From positions 42,027-106,026 of the forward strand of contig NZ_PYMJ01000020.1 in the NCBI RefSeq assembly GCF_003025615.1: a stretch of DNA of 64,000 nucleotides, read 5' to 3'. Made by a program: the position numbers and the translations under genes. Shown piece by piece: positions 20,527 through 29,199 of this stretch (position 1 is its first letter; each line of letters starts with the position of its first letter). The notes under the pieces were generated by a model that worked only from the letters and a program-made list of their open reading frames with translations, was not told the origin of the DNA and made no database searches. Source of the DNA: Photobacterium frigidiphilum (GTDB taxonomy: Bacteria > Pseudomonadota > Gammaproteobacteria > Enterobacterales > Vibrionaceae).

Positions 20527-22170
20527 TTACGTTTTTTTGTCGACCATGTGCAAATGTACATCTTGTTGTGGAAATGGAATCGACAAGCCTTCACGGTCGA
20601 AACGCATCTTCACCTCGCGGGTTACATCCCAATACACGTCCCAGTAATCTTCTGTTTTTACCCAAGGGCGAACAATAAAATCAACAGACGATGTATTTAA
20701 CGTATGTAGCTTAATTGTTTTCTCTGGTTGACGTAGCACCATCGGGTGATCATCGATAATGTCATTTAATACCTTTTCTGCGAGCTCAACATCGTCGCTA
20801 TAACCAATACCGAAAACCATATCAACCCGACGAACACGCTCATGGGTGACGTTCTTGATAATATCGCCCCAGATTTTGCTGTTAGGTACAATAATAATTT
20901 GGTTATCAAAGGTTTTGATTGTGGTATTAACCAGGCTCATATGGCTAACCTTTCCCGATACACTACCAGCTTCTACAAAATCACCGACATCAAATGGACG
21001 ATAGATAAGTAGCATCATGCCTGACGCGAAATTTGATAGGGTATCTTGCAATGCAAAACCAATAATCACACCTGCAACACCGAAACCAGTCAGAATAGGG
21101 GCAAGGTTCAAGCCAACTTGAGATAACGCAATAAGTAAACCAATGAAGAACACGCCTTTACCAGACATCGAGATAAAGAATTCTTGCATGAGTTGAGATA
21201 ATTTTAAATTGGGAGACGATACTGCACGTTTAACCATTTTACGGGTGAGTTTTTTTAGTAAACGGAACACAAAAATAATGGCGACAAAAATAAGGATCTT
21301 AAATAATATCTGTGGTGCATTTTGATAAATCCACAATGTAATGCCGCTAGTCCATGTTGCTATAATCGACATGATGACTTTTGCATTCAACAAATCATTG
21401 GTTAGATTACCTGTAGATTCAAATAGTTGTTGCTTATATTTTGCAGTATCAAGCTTCATTTTATCCGCTAGCTGAACTAAAAACTGCAAGCTATCGGTAT
21501 CACTCGCTACTTTTCGTTGGGCGAGTAAATGTAATAATTGTACCGAAGATTTTTCACCTTCAGATGCCGATTTTAACTGCTTGGCTAAAACTTCTTCTTG
21601 TTGGCTATCGAACGTTAAAGATGCAGACATAAACTCTAGGCGATGATCGATATCATCGATTAATGCTTGCACTTTTTCAGGTGATTCTTCGCCCAGTAGC
21701 TTTAACCATTGATAGTTAACCCATTGCTCACCTAATAAGCGGGTTGAAAATCGTCGAGCTTCATCAAGTTTTTTTTGTGCAATGAGTTTTTCTTCACTAC
21801 TGGTTTTATCTAGGGTTATTTCACCTTCTTCGATTTTCTTTAAAAAGAAAGCCGACGCGTCAGCAATGAATGTAACCTGCTGATGAACATGTTTTAGTAG
21901 AAGTGGTTGAGTTTCTTCTGTTCTATTTGAGATTAAGCTTTCTATAACGTCTCGAAGATCGTTATTTTTATTTAAAAGCTGCAAGCTAACGACATCTCTG
22001 GCTGAGCCCGTCATGGTTGATGCTTCTGTAGCCAGCTTAGAAATTTCGTTATCTAATGTATTGAGTTTTTCTATTTGAGGCGATACTACTTCTATCTGAG
22101 ACTGCGGGGTTTCGGCTTGTGCGAAACAGAACGATGATATAAAAACGCATAAGAAAGCCAATACACGCAT
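20527..22170 (-). CDS. MscS-family mechanosensitive channel, long form
   Basis: A 547-residue protein. It has a signal peptide (MRVLAFLCVFISSFCFAQA), a helical periplasmic region to about residue 270, TM segments near 280-300, 340-365 and 370-395, then the MscS pore helix (GFGVAGVIIGFALQDTLSNF), the beta domain (FDVGDFVEAGSVSGKV) and the cytoplasmic alpha-beta domain. It should open on membrane tension during hypo-osmotic shock. ATG 22170 is preferred to 22194 because an AGGAG lies ten bases upstream and the signal peptide begins there. Confidence 0.88.
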   Translation of the reverse strand: MRVLAFLCVFISSFCFAQAETPQSQIEVVSPQIEKLNTLDNEISKLATEASTMTGSARDVVSLQLLNKNNDLRDVIESLISNRTEETQPLLLKHVHQQVTFIADASAFFLKKIEEGEITLDKTSSEEKLIAQKKLDEARRFSTRLLGEQWVNYQWLKLLGEESPEKVQALIDDIDHRLEFMSASLTFDSQQEEVLAKQLKSASEGEKSSVQLLHLLAQRKVASDTDSLQFLVQLADKMKLDTAKYKQQLFESTGNLTNDLLNAKVIMSIIATWTSGITLWIYQNAPQILFKILIFVAIIFVFRLLKKLTRKMVKRAVSSPNLKLSQLMQEFFISMSGKGVFFIGLLIALSQVGLNLAPILTGFGVAGVIIGFALQDTLSNFASGMMLLIYRPFDVGDFVEAGSVSGKVSHMSLVNTTIKTFDNQIIIVPNSKIWGDIIKNVTHERVRRVDMVFGIGYSDDVELAEKVLNDIIDDHPMVLRQPEKTIKLHTLNTSSVDFIVRPWVKTEDYWDVYWDVTREVKMRFDREGLSIPFPQQDVHLHMVDKKT

Positions 22171-22327
22171 TTCAATGATACTCCTGCAAACCACAACCTA
22201 TTTTATCTTATAAACAACTATAGCCGCCAAATTAGCGACTTTAGTAATAATTTTTAACGGGTAAAAAGATGCATTTTTAAAATGTGAGCAGGGTCTGTCG
22301 TAGAAGGCAGTGGCTTGGGTATATAAC

Positions 22328-22705
22328 TTACATCAAATCTTGTTGGCATAAGAAGTGATGTTGCGGATATTGCCAGCACCAATCCGGAGACCAGCACTCT
22401 TGGTTTAGAATGATAGTCATAGGTTGGCGTTGAAGTAACAAAATCGGTTGTAATAATGGGTAATTTTTACGATCGCATATAAGCGTATCACAGGCGGAAG
22501 CTGCGATCGTTTCTGCTAACAATTGTATATCTAAGTGAGAAGTATGAGTAAACGACATTAAATCATTTTTTTGTAATTTCGCCATAAAACATTTCGTTAA
22601 TGATCGTGGTGACGTGAGCACACCGATTAACCGTGGGGTTGTTTCAAGTGTATTCAACAACTTTATCCAAGCCTGTACTTGGGTGATTTCTTTAGATTTC
22701 GGCAT
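22328..22705 (-). CDS. Hypothetical protein
   Basis: A 125-residue soluble protein starting MPKSKEITQVQAW with a strong GGGAG ribosome site; a GTG at 22723 in the same frame overlaps that site and is rejected. Alternating hydrophobic stretches (RLIGVLTSPRSL, CDTLICDRK, QPMTIILNQE) suggest an alpha/beta fold. The size and pattern distantly recall SulA-like cell division inhibitors, but no LexA box is present upstream, so I do not assign that. It is the last core gene before the accessory island. Confidence 0.5.
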   Translation of the reverse strand: MPKSKEITQVQAWIKLLNTLETTPRLIGVLTSPRSLTKCFMAKLQKNDLMSFTHTSHLDIQLLAETIAASACDTLICDRKNYPLLQPILLLQRQPMTIILNQECWSPDWCWQYPQHHFLCQQDLM

Positions 22706-22930
22706 ATCTGATGTCTCCCTCACAAACTTGGCTATATATTTAGATATAACTGTCGATGTATAACAACAGTGTTTTTTACTATTGTAAACAGTCTAGATAA
22801 ATAAGAAATACTGAATGTCAGGAATGCGTAAAAAGAGAGAGGAAATCATCTAATCTGTCGTGTAAATAATAAAAAATCTTAACGAATAGTCATTAATACA
22901 TTGTACTATTGGCCTGCTTATTACCGTAAG

Positions 22931-23113
22931 TTATGAAGCAAAAGGCTTATCGTCCATTTCTTTCATTATATGCAGTTCAAAGGCGAGGGCTTCCCCTTTG
23001 GTCGAAAACGTTTTACGAATGCGTTTACCAGTTGAGTAACTGGTTCTGAAAGATAGGAAAGGGCCACTAAATGCACCTTGAATAACGCAGTATAAAGCTT
23101 TTTCAGGTTTCAC
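22931..23113 (-). pseudogene. Integrase N-terminal remnant, copy 1
   Basis: A 60-residue open frame whose second half (GKRIRKTFSTKGEALAFE, then HIMKEMDDKPF) matches the N-terminal arm-binding part of the integrase remnant at 25443-25703 almost residue for residue. The first half has diverged, and nothing of the core-binding or catalytic domain remains. It is a fragment of a P2-like phage tyrosine recombinase gene, the first of three in the island. Confidence 0.65.
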
Positions 23114-23141
23114 CCTTTGGGCTGAGGCTATTTTTCCACCT

Positions 23142-23198
23142 AACTACGTTAGAAATCTTATGATTAGAACCACTAGTCACTGCAATTTCTGCCTTGTT
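23142..23198 (+). repeat. Dispersed intergenic repeat, partial copy
   Basis: 57 bases about 86% identical to 15605-15661 (shared core TAGAACCACTAGT). The 3' part seen at 15696-15717 is missing here. Confidence 0.5.
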
Positions 23199-23263
23199 AT
23201 CTGAAAAAAGCGCTCTCAGCAGGCCGAATTTTGAAACGTCAACATTCCCTAGTTCTCTATCAA

Positions 23264-24115
23264 TTAAAGCAATGAAGCTAGGTGATTAGAAAATTCTGGT
23301 GTGCGCAGATACCCATATGATTTGTGCTCATTATTAGGGTAATCATTGCATACCATTACATCTTTAACTTTTATCGAGAAGCTATTAGCAGAGTAATCAT
23401 CAGCCAGATGGGAATCTAGGCAAACAAAATCTTGCGGGTCTGAAAAGTTTGTCCAGCTACCTTTTACGCAAGATGGTGTCCTTAAGTTTTTATGGTTCCC
23501 TATGGCATTTCCTTTTACGGCGGTTAAACCAAGAGGTGAGCCCATCGTTATGAAATGATCTAAGACAAAACCTTGATGCTCTTTATCTCGACCTAGTTCT
23601 CTTAATACTTCGTATGCCACTATCGTACCCATAGAGTGAGATATTAATATAATCTCATCATGTTGGTGCTCGATAAGAAGGTCTTTTAACCTATCATTAG
23701 TTTGGTTACGTCTGTTGCTATTTGAATAATACTCACCTAGATCACCTAAAATTTTCTTAGATACTGAGCGAGCAAGTTTCGATAATAAATCACTGTGTTT
23801 TTCAAGTTCGTCGATAGGTGTATCAAGCCAGTTTTCAGATATACTTCTTAATCGATCAAACATTCCTTTTTTGTATGGCTTTATGGCACCTTGTTTTGCT
23901 TCAACATAAACCTCTTTATTTTCTGTGTAAGTAACAGGACCAACGTCCGCATAGTAAATATTTGCGTAGTAGGCCATATGGATATCGATGTGCTCTAATT
24001 CTGTAATAGTATTTTTTTTAAGTCCTTCTTTTATAGATTGTTTCCACCATTGATTTAATGTGGTTGGTTCCGGTTTGTTAGCTCTTCCGTGTATGCATAT
24101 TATTACTTTAGACAT
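23264..24115 (-). CDS. Alpha/beta hydrolase, lipase-like
   Basis: A 283-residue protein. The N-terminal strand VIICIHGRANKP carries the HG oxyanion motif. The nucleophile elbow ISHSMGT near residue 160 gives the catalytic serine, followed by a GSPLG strand near 192, as in PGAP1-like and other cytoplasmic lipases. A late acidic residue and a histidine such as that in SNHLASLL could complete the triad. No signal peptide. It is cargo next to integrase remnants; the role could be phage defence or a toxin, but this is inference from context. Its substrate is unknown. Confidence 0.65.
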   Translation of the reverse strand: MSKVIICIHGRANKPEPTTLNQWWKQSIKEGLKKNTITELEHIDIHMAYYANIYYADVGPVTYTENKEVYVEAKQGAIKPYKKGMFDRLRSISENWLDTPIDELEKHSDLLSKLARSVSKKILGDLGEYYSNSNRRNQTNDRLKDLLIEHQHDEIILISHSMGTIVAYEVLRELGRDKEHQGFVLDHFITMGSPLGLTAVKGNAIGNHKNLRTPSCVKGSWTNFSDPQDFVCLDSHLADDYSANSFSIKVKDVMVCNDYPNNEHKSYGYLRTPEFSNHLASLL

Positions 24116-24637
24116 GATCTATACCCTCGAATAGACATAAATTAAGCGCTTTTTGCTATGAAGTGGATATATTGTTTGATGGTGAACTTCAATGTATTAA
24201 ATGTAGTACATTAATGTTCGGTAAGGCCTACACATTCATTGATCTATATCATGATGCGTAGGGTTATTTTTCGAGCTAACTGTAAGATTTTTAATCTTTA
24301 ATCGGTCGTTTTACAATATCAGCTTGATTGAATCGACAGCCATAAAAAAGCAGATCATGATGACCTGCTATTATTAATAATCACTTGTAGAAAAGTCATT
24401 TGCGCCAACCAGTAATCCAGCTTCTATCTGTTTGTTTTCTAACGGCCATAATTAAAAATAATCCTATGAACTTGATGTAAGTCGCATATTCATCATCTCT
24501 CATATCCTATTCAAGAATTGCAGCCTAAAATATTTAATAAATTTGACCTGAAATATACGGCTCATCAATCGTATATCTCTGTATATGGGCTAAAAGTTTA
24601 ACCGTAAATTTATTATGTCATTCTTAGGGGGAAGGGG
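24116..24637. other. Island intergenic region with an integrase remnant
   Basis: About 520 bp between the two lipase-like genes, which point away from each other. It contains promoter sequence for both, a small hairpin near 24345-24367 (AGCAG and CTGCT arms with A-run, so minus-strand tail of T) and the integrase remnant at 24396-24449. Nothing else was recognised. Confidence 0.45.
24396..24449 (-). pseudogene. Integrase N-terminal remnant, copy 2
   Basis: From ATG 24449 it reads MAVRKQTDRSWITGWRK then stop. The first eleven residues match MAVKKQTDRCW of the remnant at 25443-25703. Only the extreme start of the gene survives. A short hairpin with a minus-strand T-tail follows. Confidence 0.55.
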
Positions 24638-25433
24638 ATGAAGAAGTTTAATCATAACTCGAAAGCATTTAGTAAGGTAAATTTGTCGTACTTGTCGCAT
24701 TGTTCAAATCTAGTCTACGAGAATAAGGGAAAGATATCGAAAGAGTTGAAGAATCTAAATTTTGATACTTCAAGAGATAACTTCTTTTTCTCTGATAGTG
24801 ATACTCATACACAAGCTTTTGTGGCTGGTGATACGAAAAAAATTATTATTTCGTTTCGAGGTACAGAAGGGAAAATAGCAGACTGGGTTACTGATATAAA
24901 AGTATTTAAAGAAACGTGGACTGAAGCAAATCCGCTAGGGGATGTTCATAATGGTTTCAATAGTGCTTTAAGTTCGATTTGGAATGATGTGTTTGACGAG
25001 ATAAATACGCTTAGAACAAACAACCAAACAATATGGTTAACAGGGCACAGCTTAGGTGGCTGCTGCCACATTTGAGCTTCAACAACCTCACGTTGGTATA
25101 AATGGCGTATATACATTTGGCCAACCTAGGATTGCGAATCACAAATTTTCAAGAAACTATAACGAAATACTTAAAACGCGTACGTTTAGGTGTGTTAATA
25201 ACAACGATGTCGTGACTAGAGTTCCCCCACAAATATTTGGTTATAGCCATGTTGGGAAGTTAATGTATTTTGATGTTGACGGGAAAATTCATAGTGACGG
25301 AAGTTTGTCTTGGTGGGCTAGATTTTGGGATCGCCTCGAAGGTAGATATGATGATGTTTTTAATTTAACGCCTGATGGAGTCGGTGATCATGGTATGGAT
25401 AAGTATCAGAAATTGTCAGAAAAAAATACATGA
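24638..25433 (+). pseudogene. Class 3 lipase gene with frameshift
   Basis: Two overlapping frames together encode a Lipase_3 (fungal-type triacylglycerol lipase) protein of about 264 residues: YLSHCSNLVY, FRGTEGKIADWVTD, the nucleophile elbow LTGHSLGG near residue 140, then AATFELQQPHVGINGVYTFG, NNNDVVTRVPP and a late GDHGMDKY histidine. The first frame ends at 25075 and the second continues to 25433. Skipping T 25061 joins them exactly after GHSLGG. The break falls next to the catalytic serine, so the product is probably inactive unless this is a sequencing error. No signal peptide. Confidence 0.75.
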
Positions 25434-25442
25434 CAAGCGCTA

Positions 25443-25703
25443 TTAACTCGGACATTTTTTAGCAGTGTTGATATACGTAATTTTAGCGTGATATTCAAAC
25501 CACAAATCAATCAATACTGATAGCCGACGATTATCAGGCTTTTCGCCAAGCCAAGGCTTGTCATTCACTTCTTTCATTATATGCAGTTCAAAGGCGAGGG
25601 CTTCCCCTTTGGTCGCAAACTTCTTGCGCACACGCTTACCATTGCGACCCTGAGGGTAGCATTCGCAAAGCCAGCATCTATCTGTTTGTTTTTTAACTGC
25701 CAT
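25443..25703 (-). pseudogene. Integrase N-terminal remnant, copy 3
   Basis: An 86-residue remnant of a P2-like phage tyrosine recombinase. MAVKKQTDRCWLCEC starts the arm-binding domain, GKRVRKKFATKGEALAFE and NDKPWLGEKPDNRRLS follow, and the core-binding domain begins (LIDLWFEYHAK) before the frame runs into unrelated sequence and stops. A full integrase would have about 330 residues with R-H-R-Y active-site residues, all absent. A consensus LexA box lies 13 bases before the start. Confidence 0.8.
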
Positions 25704-25716
25704 AATCAAAAGGTAG

Positions 25717-25732
25717 CTGTATGTATATACAG
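25717..25732 (-). promoter_or_regulatory. LexA box upstream of the truncated integrase
   Basis: CTGTATGTATATACAG matches the SOS consensus CTGT-N8-ACAG fully, with an alternating AT core. Its position 13 bp before the integrase ATG means LexA would block transcription, so this promoter would fire after DNA damage. Confidence 0.7.
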
Positions 25733-25961
25733 TTATTTTATAGGTGATATGCAGTAAATCAATGTTTATTAAAGGGAATAGAAACAAACATTGAACATAA
25801 TCTTACCTAATCCTCCTACGAAGTTGATGGAAATCTGATATCCACCATATTTCATTTGTAGATCAATGAGTGCGGCGTAGAATATTCCTTATATTTTAGT
25901 GATATATAGAAATACCAATTATTGAATACAATGTAAGGTGACGAGATAATGGAGGATTAAT

Positions 25962-26600
25962 ATGGATTGGGGATTAGTGGCAAGAATTCTGTTGGCGATT
26001 GTAGGGATTTTTACAGCAGCAAAAGTTTTATACGATATTAGAATTGGGAAGAAGTCAAATTTAAGGGAAGAGTATAAATTTGCAAAAGAGTTTCTAGATG
26101 ATACTGATAAAAGTAAGTTGCATCCATTTACGCTTGGAAAAGGTTATCAGGCTATTGCTGGCACGGATGCAGTTAATGCTAAAGAAATTGAATATATATT
26201 GTCTTTGGAAAACCCAATACAGTGTTTAAAAGACTTTATATTATCCAAACAACTATTTGAACGACTTGAAACAGAAGGCGATTTTAATCTAGTATTTAAG
26301 AAAAAATATCAGTCATCTTTTTCTAGGTGGTGGAGAAAGAAGTTATATTTCTCCTTATACTTTGCACTCGCCTTTACTGCAATTTCACCAGTGATTTTAC
26401 CAAAAGCATTGGGTTTAGAGTTTGTAGATATCTTTTTGCCACTATTTTTTACAGTACCGTGCTTTGGTTTTTATGCGTGGATGGCTTTAGAAGTCTTTGG
26501 AAAACTTAACCGAGCGGAACATTTAGCGTCCAGCCAAAAACAATATTATCAGCGAATTGTTTTTGATACTTCTCGGTTTGAGCAGGGTAATGCCACCTAA
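25962..26600 (+). CDS. Hypothetical membrane protein
   Basis: A 212-residue protein. One hydrophobic helix is at the N-terminus (residues 6-24), a polar alpha-helical region runs to about 120, then two strong membrane segments (about 130-150 and 155-180) are followed by a cytoplasmic tail. The ribosome site is GGAGGA. I do not recognise the family. It lies in the island ahead of a second small membrane protein and shares with it a similar downstream hairpin. Confidence 0.6.
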   Translation: MDWGLVARILLAIVGIFTAAKVLYDIRIGKKSNLREEYKFAKEFLDDTDKSKLHPFTLGKGYQAIAGTDAVNAKEIEYILSLENPIQCLKDFILSKQLFERLETEGDFNLVFKKKYQSSFSRWWRKKLYFSLYFALAFTAISPVILPKALGLEFVDIFLPLFFTVPCFGFYAWMALEVFGKLNRAEHLASSQKQYYQRIVFDTSRFEQGNAT

Positions 26601-26629
26601 CAACAATAAAGATGACACGTTTACTCGAC

Positions 26630-26660
26630 GGTTTGGTGTGCTTTCGTGGCACACCTTATT
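26630..26660 (+). terminator. Hairpin with GGTTTGGTGTGC arm, copy 1
   Basis: GGTGTGC and GCACACC pair around TTTCGTG, followed by TTATT. It lies 30 bases after the membrane protein stop. The arms recur at 27212-27251 with a different loop. It is probably a weak terminator or a repeat unit. Confidence 0.45.
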
Positions 26661-26704
26661 ACATGAGCTATATAGTTTATTAATTTTCAACTATTGGGTG
26701 AAAA

Positions 26705-27184
26705 ATGGACGAAAATAAGTATAGAAGAATCGACATTTTACTAAGAGGAATTATTTCATTAGGAGCTGTAGTTGCTTTTCTTTTCTCGGTGTACCAATAC
26801 AAGGCAACAAAAGAGAAAGAATTCAAAGTAAAATACTGGAATGAACAACTAAGAATTTGTCAGGATGGTACTAAGTACGCTACTAAGTTTGTCTTAGATA
26901 TTTCAAACAATGGGAAAGTAGAAAGAAAGTATATTGACCATTTATATCAAGTTACATTTGGTGAAGCGAGGTTATTACTGACTGATAAGCCATTAGAAAC
27001 TTTGCAATATATTATGCAAGAAGCATCTACTTGCTCTTATTACGAAGACATCTCTTGTGATGACAGTATTTTTAATGCAAAAGCGTTACTATTTGCTCAA
27101 CAGTGTAGAGCCATGTTATCTGAATCATGGAATACACCTCTTAATCAAATAGGTGAAGGTAAAGTTTGGATTTACGAACGCTAG
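26705..27184 (+). CDS. Hypothetical membrane-anchored protein
   Basis: A 159-residue protein with one N-terminal membrane helix (about residues 12-28, LLRGIISLGAVVAFLFSVYQ) and a soluble, mostly helical domain containing cysteines (CQDG, CSYYEDISCDD). The positive residues before the helix suggest N-in, C-out topology. It is separated by about 100 bases from the previous membrane protein and has the same type of downstream hairpin. The function is not recognised; it is probably island cargo. Confidence 0.55.
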   Translation: MDENKYRRIDILLRGIISLGAVVAFLFSVYQYKATKEKEFKVKYWNEQLRICQDGTKYATKFVLDISNNGKVERKYIDHLYQVTFGEARLLLTDKPLETLQYIMQEASTCSYYEDISCDDSIFNAKALLFAQQCRAMLSESWNTPLNQIGEGKVWIYER

Positions 27185-27211
27185 TAATTGCATACAAGGA
27201 TCAATAATGGT

Positions 27212-27251
27212 GGTTTGGTGTGCTAGTGAGTATATCGTGGCGCACCTTATT
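27212..27251 (+). terminator. Hairpin with GGTTTGGTGTGC arm, copy 2
   Basis: The same outer arms as 26630-26660 (GGTTTGGTGTGC and CGTGGCGCACCTTATT) surround a longer loop. It lies 28 bases after the second membrane protein. Confidence 0.45.
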
Positions 27252-27355
27252 GTCGGTTTTAAGACTCTTAATTGAGCTTGTTTAGTATAACAACCAAACA
27301 GCATGAATATATGGACTTCCATCGTGGGAAATTTAAAGAAAAGCAGTAGAGATAA

Positions 27356-28207
27356 TCATCTCTCTCGTTCTCGGTAGTTAATGAAATTCATATATTTAGG
27401 GAAGCCAGACGTAATGAACGGTTTCCCTTTTTTTGATTTATCCACAACACCAACCACGATGAAGTGAGAGCCGTGAAAGCGAGATAAATCTTTCATTCGG
27501 TATTTTTCCATGACATCAAGTTTCAAGTCTTTGTTGAGAATAATACTTGGCTCTGACCAAGAGCCATAATTTAACCACAACGAACCATCTGGTTTTTCAG
27601 TGTAGTTATTTATTTCCCCCCAGAAAATTTTCATTTTCGTATAGTCATCTTCTTTGATGTTAGGAACCTCAACGAGTAAGTCTCGGAGCATACCTTCTAA
27701 AACAGTTCGACCAGATTCGGCTTGGATATGTAGGGATTTACCTGTGCCATAAAGAGGGTTTCGAGTTAGATAACTTAGTATTTGGCGTAACGATCTATCC
27801 ATTGGAAAGCCTGACTTACCACCAATAACATGCGGCTTAGGTGATGGCTCCCAGTTGTGGGGTGGGGCTGTTGTTTTATCGCTATCGGTACTTTTTTCTA
27901 TAGAACCGTGTTTCGTTTTATCAAGGTTAATTACAATGTCTGCTGAGGTAGCATCGCCATTTTCATCTTGATCGATACCTTCCATATCTTCAGCTTCAAG
28001 AATCGTCGTTGCTTTTAAGCTGCCGTCCTCATGACGAGCACTAAAACACGCTGTTCGATCGCCATTTTTTGTTTTGTAGGATTTGGTAAACCAAGCTCTT
28101 TTTCCACACTCAAGACATATAAGCAAACCTTGGTATTTATCGGGGTTGGCTATGAATAGGTCTGTAGTACAACGGCTTCCATCGGCAGTGAATTTTACCT
28201 CTAACAT
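27356..28207 (-). CDS. Hypothetical Cys-rich protein
   Basis: A 283-residue protein of unknown family. Near residue 30 it has CLECGKRAWF, and about 20 residues later ACFSARH, together a possible zinc-binding C-x2-C...C-x4-H site. An acidic, low-complexity linker follows (residues 70-110), then a folded domain (residues 125-283) with alternating strands such as SHFIVVGVVDKSKKGKPF, which could be a beta-barrel. The layout (zinc knuckle, linker, strand-rich domain) suggests nucleic acid contact, but this is inference. It runs opposite to its neighbours. Confidence 0.5.
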   Translation of the reverse strand: MLEVKFTADGSRCTTDLFIANPDKYQGLLICLECGKRAWFTKSYKTKNGDRTACFSARHEDGSLKATTILEAEDMEGIDQDENGDATSADIVINLDKTKHGSIEKSTDSDKTTAPPHNWEPSPKPHVIGGKSGFPMDRSLRQILSYLTRNPLYGTGKSLHIQAESGRTVLEGMLRDLLVEVPNIKEDDYTKMKIFWGEINNYTEKPDGSLWLNYGSWSEPSIILNKDLKLDVMEKYRMKDLSRFHGSHFIVVGVVDKSKKGKPFITSGFPKYMNFINYRERER

Positions 28208-28359
28208 AACACCCTCAAATAACTTGATATGCCACTAGTGTCATCTGTGGTAAGTGTTTAAATCAACAGCAGTATTGTGCTATGTCACGCAATCTTATCA
28301 TTTCTACATGGAATTTATTCAGGTAAATGCTTGTATAGATAGAAGTGTTAGGAGGGAGA

Positions 28360-28467
28360 ATGAAAAAAATACTATCAAAGTTCATTCCACGGCGTGCAGA
28401 GTGGTTAGTTCAAGAAGATGGTTTCTTATGGATTAGCATCGACGGTAAAGCTATTTTATTTGCATAA
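28360..28467 (+). CDS. 35-residue small protein
   Basis: From the ATG it reads MKKILSKFIPRRAEWLVQED to a final IDGKAILFA. An excellent ribosome site (GGAGGGAG) sits just before it, much stronger than those nearby. It ends 14 bases before the Rap1a-like gene and is likely cotranscribed. The basic then hydrophobic make-up fits a small peripheral membrane peptide. No family is recognised. Confidence 0.4.
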   Translation: MKKILSKFIPRRAEWLVQEDGFLWISIDGKAILFA

Positions 28468-28481
28468 TAAAAGGGAAAGTA

Positions 28482-28833
28482 ATGAACAAATGGATTTTGT
28501 TATTTATGCTTTTTTTTTCCTCTTCAAGCTAACGCCCAATTAGTTGCTTGGACTGGTATGAAAACCGAGAAATTACTCGCACTAAGTGAACAAGGAGATA
28601 GAGGATTCCAGTACGCAATGCTCTATATTCTTGGGGTTGTAGATGGTTTAGAAGGGCAGAGGAGAATATCGTATCAATTTCCATGTAGGCAAAATAAGAA
28701 TGTTACAAATCAGCAGATAGCTCGGGAAGTGCTTGAGAAGATGACGAGTCTAGATAGGCTGATTGACCCTGCAGGAAAGTTAGTTATAAACTCATTCCTG
28801 AGTATTTACTGTATTAATGAAATGTATGACTAA
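28482..28833 (+). pseudogene. Rap1a/Tai-like secreted protein, frameshifted
   Basis: Starting at ATG 28482 it reads MNKWILLFML, then a run of nine T (28510-28518) breaks the frame. With eight T the signal peptide would continue FFPLQANA, with cleavage before QLVAWTG. The downstream frame (ATG 28558 to 28833) has the Rap1a/Tai pattern: LSEQGDRGFQYAMLYILGVVDG, a C-x-Q segment, and a late YC. Members of this family are periplasmic proteins, and some give immunity to type VI secretion amidases. The broken frame could be a phase-variable tract, decay or a base-call error. Confidence 0.6.
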
Positions 28834-29195
28834 GAGGCTTATGCCACAACTGCTCACTTGGTTGCATATTGTTGTTGGATTACAAGATACCCTCTTAAAT
28901 TTAAAGAATTGATATCGCCCTAAGTTTATTCAAATACACACAAATAGTGTGACTTATTTCATATATGCATGTATCTGTGCCGATATATTGGGTGCTTATG
29001 TATCTATTGCTATACATTGCGCGATATTATACTTTTTCTCGTGTGGGAAGGTCATGAAGTCTTGTTGATATTAACCGAATGATTATATACAGGTGTTTAA
29101 GATATGAGCCCTACAGGTATATGAGGATCAAAGGTGAAGGCATTAAGATTGATTGGTTTTTATTATACTCATTACTTTAAACTAACAGTGGTAAT
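28834..29195. other. Intergenic region before the three-gene defence cluster
   Basis: About 360 bp of AT-rich DNA that should contain the promoter of the effector-ATPase cluster. A short possible leader frame lies at 29134-29199. No other gene was recognised. Confidence 0.4.
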
Positions 29196-29199
29196 ATGA
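29134..29199 (+). CDS. Possible 21-residue leader peptide
   Basis: GTG 29134 follows a GAGG ribosome site by seven bases and encodes MKALRLIGFYYTHYFKLTVV-I. Its TGA stop overlaps the effector ATG (ATGA). The effector itself has only a weak ribosome site, so translational coupling is possible. The frame is too short to be sure. Confidence 0.25.
   Translation: MKALRLIGFYYTHYFKLTVVI

Noticed and set aside
22724..22800. LexA box before the 22328-22705 gene
   Set aside because: CTGT and ACAG are present only with the wrong spacing (20 bases overall), so no SOS control is claimed.
26590..26705. Integron attC-like site after the first membrane gene (ACCTAAC at 26594-26600, hairpin, TATTGGGT)
   Set aside because: The right core (GTTRRRY) is imperfect, the second membrane gene lacks both cores, and no integrase of integron type is seen.
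28254..28436. 60-codon plus-strand frame
   Set aside because: It overlaps the better-supported 35-codon gene in another frame and has no ribosome site or protein-like pattern.
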